Shown here: in pieces, positions 35,741 through 46,591 of the stretch
Position numbering within the stretch: the stretch's first letter is position 1
Layout: the number at the start of each line of letters is the position of its first letter
The notes under the pieces: generated by a model
Told to the model about the DNA's origin: nothing
The model's input: only the letters and a program-made list of their open reading frames with translations
The model's database searches: none
Translations under genes and position numbers: made by a program
NCBI GenBank assembly: GCA_036897095.1
Contig: JAYMSP010000077.1
Coordinates: forward strand, 26,756-90,755
DNA length: 64,000 bases
DNA from: Plantago elongata
Taxonomy: Eukaryota > Streptophyta > Magnoliopsida > Lamiales > Plantaginaceae
Reading direction: 5' to 3'

Positions 35741-37504
35741 ATGTTTGAGGAAATGGGATTCTGTGATAATCTTGATTTCTTCTCTGCTCCTCCGGGACCG
35801 ATGGAAATTCCTCCTGGTATTGAACTGGATGTCCAGGTGGATGAGGACTGCAGTGACGAGGAGATGGATGTTGATGAGCTAGAAAGGCGTATGTGGAGAG
35901 ACAGGATGCTGTTGAGGCGTCTCAAGGAGCAGAAGAAGGGGAAAGTTGGAACTGATGATAGCACAAAGCAGCGTCAGTCCCAGGAGCAAGCTCGGAGGAA
36001 GAAAATGTCCCGAGCACAAGATGGCATCTTGAAGTACATGCTAAAAATGATGGAGGTATGCAAAGCTCAAGGTTTTGTCTATGGGATCATTCCTGAGAAA
36101 GGAAAACCTGTCACTGGAGCTTCTGATAATCTTCGTGCTTGGTGGAAAGAAAAGGTCCGTTTTGACCGGAATGGGCCAGCTGCAATCTCCAAGTATCAAC
36201 TTGAGCAATTGGTTCCCGGTAAAACCGAGGAGTCTGTTACTGATGGCTCCACTCCCCATACTCTTCATGAGTTGCAAGACACAACTCTTGGGTCTCTGCT
36301 GTCAGCTCTGATGCAACACTGTGATCCACCTCAGAGGCGGTTCCCGTTGGAAAAGGGGGTCCCACCTCCGTGGTGGCCAACTGGGGAAGAAGAATGGTGG
36401 CTAGAAATGAAAATACCAAAAGATCAAGGACCTCCCCCATATAAAAAGCCCCATGATTTGAAGAAAGCATGGAAAGTTTGTGTCTTGACAGCTGTGATCA
36501 AACACATGTCACCTGACATAGCCAAGATACGGAAATTTGTCCGCCAGTCTAAGTGCCTTCAAGATAAGATGACTGCCAAGGAAAGTGCAACTTGGCTTTC
36601 TATTATTAATCAGGAAGAGGCTTTGGTTAGGAAACTATATCCAGATTGTTCTTTTCCAGCATCCTCAGGTGGTGGGAGTGGACCTGTTTTTATCAGTGAT
36701 GCAAGTGACTTCGATGTTGAGGGTGCAGAGGATGATGTGAATGCTGATGTGGAATATAAGCCTCAGAATGGAAATTTCAGCACCTTTGGTATATCGGAGG
36801 GTACCAAGGGGCGGCCATTACTTCCTGTCAAGGGAGAGGTTTTTGAGGTCTTTCCGGATTTTATCGCAAAAAGGAAGCAGGTTTCGAATGAAGAGCCAGC
36901 AGACCAGAAGGTATATACATGTGAGTTTCCCCAGTGCCCACATAGTGATTACCACATGGGATTCAATGACCGGGCATGGAGAAACAATCACCAGAACAAT
37001 TGCCAGTTCCGTTTCACTTCTACAGACGGTTATCAGATGAATATTGAAAAACCAGCTCTATCCCCTGTGCCTGCCGTAGAGATGAATGCTCCTGCTTTGC
37101 CTGTGAACACTGCTCCAGGTTCTGTAGATGTTACTGGCATTCTGATTCCAGAAGATGGCCAGAAAATGATTGCTGATCTCTTCTCGTCCTATGAGAACAC
37201 TCCCCAGAATAACAATGATTTCAGTTCTGGGAATTTCAACTTTCTGGAAGTGCAGGATCCGCAGCTGCCATCCGGCATACAGCTTCAACAACTGAACAAC
37301 AATGTGCCATTGAACAACTCTGTTTTCCAATCAACAGAATTCCAGTACAATCAGCCTAAGGCTCCTTACAACTCGCCATTCAACGGTAACATGGGCGAAG
37401 GTCTTGCTGACTTCAGATTCGGTTCGCCATTCAACTTCCCTCCAGTCGATAATTACCCTATCGATTCATTGTCAAAGCAAGATGCATCTTTATGGTACCT
37501 CTGA
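35741..37504 (+). CDS. EIN3: EIN3/EIL-type ethylene transcription factor
   Basis: Nuclear master regulator of ethylene responses; binds promoters such as ERF1 and is degraded through EBF1/2. Single coding exon, 587 aa. The acidic N-terminus ([19 protein letters not shown]) is followed by a basic region ([19 protein letters not shown]) and the highly conserved core ([38 protein letters not shown]). The core continues through [48 protein letters not shown] and [19 protein letters not shown]. The C-terminus is Asn/Gln-rich with [13 protein letters not shown], typical of EIN3/EIL1 rather than EIL3/SLIM1. The start is the ATG at 35741; its [15 protein letters not shown] matches the EIN3 beginning. 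Confidence 0.95.
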   Translation: MFEEMGFCDNLDFFSAPPGPMEIPPGIELDVQVDEDCSDEEMDVDELERRMWRDRMLLRRLKEQKKGKVGTDDSTKQRQSQEQARRKKMSRAQDGILKYMLKMMEVCKAQGFVYGIIPEKGKPVTGASDNLRAWWKEKVRFDRNGPAAISKYQLEQLVPGKTEESVTDGSTPHTLHELQDTTLGSLLSALMQHCDPPQRRFPLEKGVPPPWWPTGEEEWWLEMKIPKDQGPPPYKKPHDLKKAWKVCVLTAVIKHMSPDIAKIRKFVRQSKCLQDKMTAKESATWLSIINQEEALVRKLYPDCSFPASSGGGSGPVFISDASDFDVEGAEDDVNADVEYKPQNGNFSTFGISEGTKGRPLLPVKGEVFEVFPDFIAKRKQVSNEEPADQKVYTCEFPQCPHSDYHMGFNDRAWRNNHQNNCQFRFTSTDGYQMNIEKPALSPVPAVEMNAPALPVNTAPGSVDVTGILIPEDGQKMIADLFSSYENTPQNNNDFSSGNFNFLEVQDPQLPSGIQLQQLNNNVPLNNSVFQSTEFQYNQPKAPYNSPFNGNMGEGLADFRFGSPFNFPPVDNYPIDSLSKQDASLWYL

Positions 37505-39662
37505 AGCCGGTTCAGACATCCCTGTGTGAAGTGTTCTCGAGTAGGTGGGGGCTAGTTCGTTAACTATCTTGATTTAGTAACCATGTGCCATAGTAGAGGA
37601 ATAATGCTTACTAAATCTTATGTGACTATGTGTAGATTCAAGTATATCTGTTCAAGGAGTTACTTTTTGACTGTGATTGTTGGGTGGTAGTGATCTTTGT
37701 AGGATCCTCCCCACTCTTATTATTGTGATGTTGTGGTTTTGAAACTTTGGAAACTTATTGTTTGTGGAATATATGCAAAGGCTCTGCTATGTTTTGCTAT
37801 ATTGTTTTCTCCATTTATATCTTACTACTAGTTTGCATGCATAAAGTTTTCAGTGTTACATTCTGTCTGACTGCTCTGTAGCTAGTAAATGGATCCATAA
37901 AGATGCTCTCCACTGCACCATAAAGGTAATTCATTTGTGCACTATTGGAGTAACCTAATATAGGAGGTCTGAGTGTTCTTTGAAATTGCTCTCCTGGCCA
38001 TGATTATAGGTTAGAAAGTGTTGCCTTAAATCTTTTCAAATATTTGCGATGCAACTAGTAATGTTTGTGTCTGGCATCTACGAGGTGCACTGCCAGTCTT
38101 CTTTCGAATCTTTGCGATGCAACTAGAATAAAGTTTGTGTATTCCCGTTGCATCTATCTCTCTGGCAAGCTAAAGTTTGTGTCTTGCACCTATTCTTTGA
38201 CAAGTGCAACTATTCGATCAAATCTTTGCGATGCAACTGGTGAAGTTTGTGATAAATGAGAGTCACATATTTGAGGAAAAGAGCAGAACTAGGCTTCTAA
38301 ACATTGCAAGGCTTAAAATGGGATGAACAGGAGCCAGAAATGGGATCAACTAGGTAAAATGCTAGTTTGGAAGCATCAATAAGTGGTGATATTTGGAAAG
38401 TTGAGCAGCCATGATAGTCACAGGATACATGAATATGAACCAAGTAACTAAATTGATTGAGACATAAACTTTATTAGGGTTTTGTATGATAATTAGAATA
38501 CTACAAAGCACAAACAAGTGAGGGTTTAAGCACATTAGGGATTAGGTGAGATGGTGATTACAATACAACAAACTACATTGTAAGCATGTGGATTGTCATA
38601 TTGGTCGTTAAGACTGGCCTTGGATAATTTTATACTCCTTGTATTGGTTAGGCTAAACTCAGTATTTATACAATTTTCTAATTTAGTACAGGTATATTGA
38701 CCTTGACCTTTGAGACAAAACTAAACGAAACCGTAACTCTAACCACCAACCAAAGCAGGGCATCAAATGATGAAAGGACAATTGTTTCACCCAAATCAAG
38801 TCTAATATAATTAACATAAACTCTGCTCCAAGTATATTAATCCCATTGGCATTTGTAGCTCCGTTTCGTTCCGTTGATAATGAAACATGTACGTGGGTTT
38901 AATAGAATGAGTTGTATTGTAGAGGTTCTTCTTATAAATAAAAAATTATTTTATCTTAATAAGATGTTAAAAATAAAAAATATTTAACTTTTTATATGAC
39001 TGGCGAAGGAGTATTTCCATTTACTTGGAGCTTCTAGCATGATTTTGTTCCTAAAATCCATGTATTGATTAATTTACATCACATCTTTTCATAATAAACT
39101 AGATATCAGAACCATAAAAAGAAGTTTCTTTCTTATAAAATGGGCAAGGGTGGACTTGGAATATTCTGAGCATAACACTCTTGCCATTATAAATTACTAT
39201 ATTTATGTTCGTCGTTATAAAAATACTACTCCTATGATAATAAAATTTGTAGTTGACAAAATTGAAAAACATATACTATAATCAAATACTATGTCTTCGG
39301 AATCTTGATCATATTTTAGAATCTTTTTATTTTGTGGTTTGCCAAGGTATTTTATTTAATTACATGTAGGTATGCAGATGTCAATATTCATTTTTAAGCA
39401 TAGTATGCATTAAATTATTGGGCTGGGCTTAGCTAATACTCACAACACAAGTCAAATTAGAAACAGGCCTAAAGGTCGGCTTCTTATTGAACTTTATTTT
39501 ATATGCAAATGTTGTAAATAATATATGTTTCATTTTAAAGCAGTTATCCATTATTTTTCAAATTAAATGTTTGAAGTTTGAACTTTCACAATAGTCAAGA
39601 ATTGTAAGATTTCAGATTAAATTATAATTAGAATTTAGAAGTATCAATGATCTCTAACATTT
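37505..39662. other. EIN3 3' region and AT-rich intergenic DNA
   Basis: 3' UTR of the EIN3-like gene (with CT-rich and T-rich stretches), then a small repeat cluster (38043-38250) and unremarkable AT-rich sequence. No gene is seen. Confidence 0.5.
38043..38250 (+). repeat. Three spaced copies of a ~30-bp motif
   Basis: TTTGCGATGCAACT occurs at about 38043, 38111 and 38225, each followed within about 20 bases by GTTTGTG (38063, 38132, 38244). An extra AAGTTTGTGTCTTGCACC lies at about 38172. The spacings (about 68 and 114) are unequal, so this is a decayed tandem repeat. Function unknown. Confidence 0.55.
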
Positions 39663-39771
39663 GAGGACTAATTGACATGCGACTTAAATGTCCCGATTTA
39701 AATGTCATAACAAATATAAATTTTCCAAGTAGCGTACAAATGAGCATTTGGATGCTACTCCAATCGACCCC
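39663..39771. mobile_element. MITE, family A copy 2 (internally shortened)
   Basis: A 109-bp element in the opposite orientation to the copy at 2413-2666. It starts GAGGACTAATTGACATGC and ends, reverse-complemented, GGGGTCGATTGGAGTAGC, with shared inner text (TTTAAATGTCATAACAAATA). It is flanked by TTT on both sides (39660-39662, 39772-39774). About 145 bp of the longer copy's interior is missing. Confidence 0.7.
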
Positions 39772-39879
39772 TTTTGTAGATTGTATAACTGTATTTGTTG
39801 AGTAGCAGTAGTATAAATGATTGTATAATTCATTATTTATTAAGTTGTACCAAATAATCAGTCTATCACTACACAAACT

Positions 39880-40030
39880 AACCTTTTCTTTTGAGAATAA
39901 ACTTGAAGTTTGCAGACTGTTGTTTTCTGAAACTAGTTCTACCAGATCATCTAGTTGAGGAGCTGTTTCAACACAGGCCTTGCAGAAATTCCAAAAGATC
40001 AAGTTAATGAAAAGTTCAAGTAACAAACAA
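39880..40030 (-). other. Exon-like stretch of unknown origin
   Basis: The minus strand reads ACVETAPQLDDLVELVSENN and then SLQTSSLFSKEK, followed by a good donor (AAAAG|GTTAGT), with a possible acceptor (TTTCTGCAAG) before it. The composition looks coding, but no partner exons were found on either side and I do not recognise the family. It may be a stranded exon of a moved or lost gene. Confidence 0.25.
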
Positions 40031-40416
40031 TCACAAGATTTTTTTAACTTTGATAGCTTTTAAAGATCATATCAGATCAGATCCTCATGCTGATGAAACA
40101 AAGTAGACCTGGTCTTTGTCTCTTCATGAACCTTTTTCTCTTTGTACATTAGTTAATACCATTTGCAGTTAGTTAACTATTTCAATTTCATAACTGTTTA
40201 CTACATAAAAAATGGTACAAGCTAGGAAAACTGTCTGTTTAGCTGATGCAGATAGCCTGTCTACTCACCTAACTTCAGAATATTAAACTCTAGATCAACT
40301 TTCTTACAATCAATCAATCAGTCATCAATCATCTTATTCTCTCCTTAACAGTTGACCTCTGAACATTTGATCAAGAAGCAGTCTCAGGCCTGTTGTTTGA
40401 GGATCATTTCTTGTTC
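40031..40416 (+). promoter_or_regulatory. CCaMK promoter and leader region
   Basis: Interval between the exon-like stretch and the CCaMK start. It contains CAATCAATCAATCAGTCATC repeats (40309-40330) and a CT-rich leader-like stretch. No clear TATA box is seen. Specific symbiosis elements were not identified. Confidence 0.35.
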
Positions 40417-42716
40417 ATGGAACAGGAAACAAGGAAGTCTGTCACTGATGATTACGAAATTTCGGACATATTAGGCCGGGGAGGCTTCTCGGTTGTGAGG
40501 AGAGGGATTCAGAAGGGGAGTGAAAATCATGTAGCCATTAAAACTCTGCGAAGATTCGGTCCATCAGTCTCTTCGAATTCATCGAAAGCTGTGATTCCAA
40601 CGACGAAACAGGCCCTGATATCAGACGCGTTGCTAACTAATGAGCTACTGGTCATGAGACGGATAGTGGAGGACGTTTCCCCTCATCCGAACGTGATCCA
40701 TCTCCATGATGTTTGCGAGGATAATGGTGGTGTTCATCTCATACTTGAGCTTTGCTCGGGTGGGGAACTTTTCGATAGGATCGTGGCTAATACGAGGTAT
40801 AATGAAGTTGAGGCTGCAGCTGTTGTTAGACAGATAGCATCAGGTCTGGTTGCGTTGCACAAGTCAAATATTGTTCATAGAGATTTGAAGCCTGAGAACT
40901 GCTTGTTCTTGAGTAAAGCTGAAGATTCACCTTTGAAGATTATGGATTTTGGTCTGAGTTCTGTAGAGGATTTTACGGATCCTGTTGTGGGGCTGTTTGG
41001 TTCGATCGACTATGTCTCGCCTGAGGCTTTATCTAGGGGCAAGGTTACTCTGAAGAGTGATATCTGGTCACTTGGTGTCATTCTGTATATCCTGCTGTCA
41101 GGGTGAGATATTAGCAGTTTTTCGAAGCGGTTACATATTTTCATGTCATATCTCATATCCTTTTCTTTTACATGTATAGGTTGGTGATTTCAGATTGTTA
41201 ATGTTACTTTTCAGGTATCCTCCTTTCATTGCACAATCAAACAGGCAAAAGCAGCAAATGATACTAAATGTGAGTTCTACATATTGGATTTACTGCGCGA
41301 AATGTGAATAATTAGGCCTTTTCTAGATTTGAGTTTAATTCTGTTATGGATTGCCTGTTATACAGGGAGATTTCAGCTTCTATGAGAAAACATGGAAGAA
41401 TATCTCATCATCAGTAAAGCAACTCATTACCAGCCTTCTTAAAGTTGATCCCGACATGAGACCGAGTGCTGAAGAGGTGTGGTGACTGCATCATTTTGAA
41501 CTAAGTGTGATCATTATGTGCATAAAATTTGACTTGAACAGGATAAACTGGAACTTCGGTAAATTTTCTGGACATGACAAAGAAAAAGAAAAAAATGATT
41601 TTTGAAGTAATTTCTGTTCAATGTGTAGATTCTTCAGCATCCTTGGGTCACTGGACGCCTAGCGAAGGAAGAGAAGATGGATGCTGAAATTGTTTCACGC
41701 TTGCAGAGTTTTAATGCAAGGCGCAAGTTTCGTGCTGCAGCAATGGCAAGTGTGTTGAGCAGCAGCTTTTCCTTGAGAACGAAAAAACTCAAGAACTTGG
41801 TAGGATCTTATGATCTTAAGCCAGAGGAGCTCGAAAATCTCAGCGTGAATTTCAAGAAAATGTAACCAAGATTTTTAATCATGTCCCTATAACATTTTTC
41901 CAGCTGATCCATCTAATGATTCTGTCTGCAAATCGCAGATGCAAGAGCGATAATGCAACACTTAGTGAATTTGAGGAGGTCTTGAAAGCAATGGAAATGT
42001 CGTCACTAGTACCTCTAGCTCCACGCATCTTTGATCTGTTTGATAACAACAGAGATGGGACGGTTGACATGAGGGAAATCATAGGGGGCTTTTCGTGTCT
42101 TAAATATTCGCAAGGTGATGATGCACTGCGGCTTTGTTTTCAGGTAACTCTTCCTCCCCCCTGACATCAAAATTAGTCATGGAGACAAGTGAAACCAATG
42201 TATGTTCTTGAGTATTCGGTAAACTGAACTGTATCGTCTTACATTACTTAACGCTACTGTTGAAGTAGTACTCCTGACAGATTATGATGAAGTGCTTAAA
42301 TTCAATTTTCTTAACAGACTTTTCCCTAACATTGCTTCAAAAGTTGAAGAATCTTATGCACAGACTGACTTTGTTGTCTTACGTTGGATAATCAGATGTA
42401 TGATACAGACCGGTCAGGTTGCATCTGCAAGGAGGAAGTAGCATCCATGCTAAGGGTAAATTAAACCAGTCGTCTTCACCCTACTGATATTTATCAGTAT
42501 GTCACATATGCTGTTACTAATTACATGTGCATATGGCAGGCCTTACCAGATGACTCATTTCCAATGGACATCACAGAACCTGGTAAACTAGACGAGATAT
42601 TCGATCTAATGGATGCCAACAGCGATGGAAAGGTTACTTTCGAAGAGTTCAAAGCTGCTATGCAAAGAGACAACACTCTTCAAGATGTTGTCCTCTCTTC
42701 TCTACGACCGTCTTAG
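40417..42716 (+). CDS. CCaMK: Calcium- and calmodulin-dependent protein kinase (CCaMK/DMI3)
   Basis: Nuclear decoder of symbiotic calcium spiking that phosphorylates CYCLOPS; needed for arbuscular mycorrhiza (and nodulation in legumes). Exons 40417-41102, 41215-41269, 41366-41476, 41629-41861, 41939-42143, 42396-42455 and 42540-42716 (508 aa; known CCaMKs about 515). The kinase domain (about 13-300) has GRGGFSVVRRG, VAIKTLRR, HRDLKPENC, MDFGLSS and SPEAL. FYEKTW (Thr about 256) corresponds to the autophosphorylation Thr of LjCCaMK/DMI3. The calmodulin-binding segment NARRKFRAAAMAS follows at about 313-325. Three EF hands follow (DNNRDGTVDMRE, DTDRSGCICKEE, DANSDGKVTFEE). All hallmark residues are intact, so the gene should be functional. 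The start MEQETRKSVTDDYE matches family N-termini. Confidence 0.97.
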
Positions 42717-44124
42717 TCTAGACTCAACCGTGCAGTATACTGAAATGCTACAATATATGTTGTCTCTTTTATGTGCTATTCCAATATTCTTTTTGTGATA
42801 CTAGTCCAGAAACAAAACATAATTGCGACTTGCGAGTATTATGTCACAATTTGTACTAAAACTATAAAAACCGCCGCTTAACATTTTATAACAGAACATG
42901 TAACTCTCTTTGCCTAGTCAACAATGAACATTATGCAGCTGAATTCAATATTTAGCATCCAAATTTATACTGATCTGATTGAGCCTCACTCTTCTGGTGA
43001 AATCGAAAGTTTATAAAATTTAAGTTTAAGAAAATAAATGTTAGTATTTTGCTTAAAGACTTGCTACAACATGAGTTGATTGCTGTAATGAATAGAATCA
43101 TATACTGTATTAACCAATGGTTAAGAATATCTATCCTGTTTTATGCAAACTTGTGCAATGAATGTACTTACATCAATATAGTATGTGACCACCTTAAATG
43201 CAAGGAAAACCAAGCTTTACTATTCTACCACTTTCAGAAACTTCTCTGCAGAGAATCAAGATATTGAGATTTTCACTCTGTTCGATTGAATCAATGTCTT
43301 AGTTAAATGAATTCAATAACATTCAAGTTAATTTTATCAATATAAAGACTGAAGTGTGATTTCTGAAGTAATCTGTCCCGGTCATGTCGTAAATGCAACC
43401 ATCTGATGAGTTGAACAACTGAAATGCAATCTCAAAAGTAGTTCAAATATGTTGATGTAATACAAAAATAGTGACACTAGGTTAATTTAAAATCGACCGT
43501 GAACTGGTAAATCTTGAATCGTATTATAGCAATCTCTTAGCTAGTAGAACTACTCGAGAACAAACTTTGAGCAAGCAAACCTACTGAGAGACAAGAATGA
43601 TGATCTTGGTCATGAATTGGCATTTACTCTAAGACTTACAGGCATAAGTTCATCTAGTTGATGAGGAAAATGTTTTCATCCAAACCAACAAAAGACAAAT
43701 GAATGCTATATAGAGGATAAGAACCAGTGAACTTTGAATGTCATCACCAAAGATAGCACATAATCTCTTCTTTTCTGGTTTAGTACAATCAATAGGACAT
43801 TCCTGTTTGATGCAACTTCTGCAACGAACACACTTCATTTATATCATCAACACAGTCAATACTGTCCTGTCAAGAGAAACAAAATTTGATGTCTTATATA
43901 CCATTTTTTGCTTCCAAGCAGACCTGCCAAATAATCAAGATCTTTCAGATTCTCAGTTTATTGCTGCTTCATGAATTCAATGGCCTTTATGTTTCCCCAA
44001 CTAACTCTTTTGATGTAGATCAGAACCAAGCTTAAATACAACCAGCTTCAGTTCTTTGGTTATCCAGTTGCTTCAGTTCTTCTTCACAAAATTCGCTGTA
44101 CAAAGTTGAAGTTAAAGAACAAGA
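42717..44124. other. CCaMK 3' region and intergenic DNA
   Basis: No gene. Unremarkable AT-rich sequence; the short open frames here lack splice context and family signals. The last 100 bases precede the REM-type gene. Confidence 0.5.
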
Positions 44125-46294
44125 ATGATTCTTCCAAAATTCATCAGACTCATAATCTATCAAGAAGCCGAGCTGTTGGTAAGTAATGAAGTTTTGGTTT
44201 TTATTCTGATTTTTGTAGCAAAAAAGTTGTCTTTTATATGTAATATGTTCATGATTCTTATTCATGGTTGTTGCTAATACTCTGCAGGAAATACCAGCAG
44301 AGTTCATAAAAGTATACAGTCAGAATCTACCTCGCTCCGTCCACTTTATGGTTCCGACAGGTCATCAGTGGGAAATTCAGGTGGTTAGATCTAATGATGG
44401 TGAAGTGTTTTTCGGTGATGGATGGAAAGTGTTTAGAGAGTATTATCTCATAATGAAAGGCCAGTTCTTGGTATTGGAATACGACCAGAAGTACAATCAC
44501 TTTGATGTTCTGATATTCGAAAAGAATGGCACCGAGTCGAGATACCGAGTTCACCAACAAGCTGGAACTACCTCGGAGGTCTATTGTTACTCAATGATTG
44601 ATGTGGAGCCGCCAAAATTTTGTTTGATCATAGACAATGTCACAAGGGATAGTTTAGTAAGTTGTTTTTCCTAGTTTAGTTTCATCGTTTTCTCAGCTGG
44701 TTTAACTTTAAGTGTTTCTTACTCAATTCTGTGGTTTCCCTACAGAGAATCCCATATGCGTTTGCGAACAGATTTAATGGAGACCTTCCTGGTACCGTGT
44801 TCTTGACGGTTCTGGTCTGTTCATGGAAGTGGAAAGTGGAATTGGTTCATAAAAGTGATGGTGAGATTTGGATGCATAGTGGATGTAAAGAATTTATGGA
44901 CTATTACAACATAGGCTTTGGCCATTCTATGGTGTTTGAGTATGATGGCGAATCATCCTGTTTTGATGTTTTTATATTCGACACGACTTCAACGGAGATT
45001 GATTACGTGCCTGGTGGTGTGGAAGATGGAACAGAACTGAAGGACTCTGATGGTAATCATTTCTACCTTTTAGCCTTAAACTTGTGGCCTTGTAGTTTCT
45101 TATCTTGTTTGATGATCTTGTTGCTTTATTGTCTTCATAGCATGTTTAATAAGTTAAGTGAATGATATTGGACATTCACACTTGTTCCTTTACTCGCATA
45201 CTGATCTAAGCGATTTTACTCATAGAAGTTGTAGCTATAGATACCGACTGAAGCATATCTTAGGATACTCATCTGTTTTGGTGTTTGAGGACAACCTAAT
45301 TTCCCTGTATGGATAAATGTTAGAGGGGTCGTACTCATATTGTAGGGAAGCTTATGATAATTGACACGGTAACTTAAGTGTCATATTGCTGTTAACATAT
45401 CCAAAGTTAGTTTCATAATAGATTGATTCTTCTACATGCTAAGATTCTAATGTTAATCCTTTTTGCATCTGAAGATGATCAAGAAAGTGCATCAGAAGAT
45501 GATCAAGAAAGTGAAAGGAATAACAGAAAGCTTGAGTTTTCGAAGATATTGAACTATCACGACTTGTACACACTCGTGAGTATTCTATTGCGAACCCATC
45601 TGATCTCTATTACTCTTCAATTTCTCATATTCAAGTCCTTATGTGATTGCTTTCTATATGTCAGAGACTTGACAAGAAGTTTGTTGTTGGATCTGGTATC
45701 AAGAAGGGTATGACGGTAATGCTGTTGAATGGGGAAGGAAAGAAGTGGAAATCTGCAACAGCCAGGGGGCGCTACGGCTCATGCAAACTAACTACTGGAT
45801 GGAAAAAGTTCCTAATAGACAACAAGGTCACTGTCGGAAGCAAAATGTCATTCAAGTGTGTCTCGAGGGATTTGATAGAAGCCCGGGTGGTTCAGTCGGG
45901 ATCTGATGAGCTATATAAATATGTACGGCGGAGCAGCACGTATAAGTGGATGGGTTCACATGCAATAAGTGGACATGAACGTAAGAGGTGAACCAGATGA
46001 AACTCGATTCTCCAGGCATCCGAACAAACTCTGAAAGTTTGAATGATTATGAATGCAGATCTTCTTTCTGTTCAATCTTCTACCATCTGAATGAACTGAT
46101 TCAACTGAACTAACAATTTGTTCAAAGTACATGCATTTGAATCAGCAAGGCCAGATGTTCACAACAGAATCTTGCAAATGACAGATCTCAGCAAAAAGTT
46201 CAGACATTTGACTTGCAAATCGCGAAGTATGATGGCTGAACTTGCTGCTAGGAAGTCGCAACTGCAAGAATTCTGGTATGAGCATTTGATCTAG
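44125..46294 (+). CDS. REM-family protein with three B3 DNA-binding domains
   Basis: Putative nuclear DNA-binding protein of the reproductive-meristem (REM) B3 group. Model: 44125-44178, 44288-44656, 44746-45052, 45475-45575, 45665-45980 and 46146-46294 (431 aa). B3-1 (about 3-105) opens FIRLIIYQEA and continues EIPAEFIKVY at the exon 1/2 junction. B3-2 (about 142-235) opens RIPYAFANRF. B3-3 (about 262-350) spans FSKILNYHDLYTL|RLDKKF and ends in a GWKKFL segment. An acidic linker has two copies of ASEDDQES. The last exon is inferred from a strong donor (GAAC|GTAAGA), an acceptor (TTTGAATCAG) and coding-like, charged text (LSKKFRHLTC, LAARKSQLQEFWYEHL). Without that splice the frame stops at 45991 (385 aa). 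Target genes are unknown. Confidence 0.85.
45465..45512 (+). repeat. Two-copy 24-bp repeat across an intron/exon boundary of the REM gene
   Basis: GCATCTGAAGATGATCAAGA plus AAGT, and then GCATCAGAAGATGATCAAGA plus AAGT. The splice acceptor (CATCTGAAG|AT) lies inside the first copy. The second copy contains the similar CATCAGAAG, so a competing acceptor 24 bases downstream would stay in frame and remove eight residues. Confidence 0.8.
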
Positions 46295-46591
46295 ATGATT
46301 CGCTACCTTGAAATGTAAAATCTGAGCATAAAGAAAAACAACAGAACAATCACAGGTTAAAACTTTATGAGCAATCTAGATTATGCACTAAACATTTAAT
46401 AACAACATTGTCTGATAAAACCAGAATGAAAAAAACTCCACACACTCAAGCCAAGAACGCCTTCAGCTTGTAAACTACCTTCTTCATGAACCTATATCTA
46501 ATTAATTATCCAGCTAAGTCTAGCTAGTTCCCTCAGCTAATTAACCTAGAGTCACCCCCACAATATCAAACATCCCAAAACTCGAACAGCA
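46295..46591. other. Convergent 3' interval between REM and WRI1-like genes
   Basis: About 300 bp shared by the 3' ends of two convergent genes. No coding signal or structured element was seen. Confidence 0.5.
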
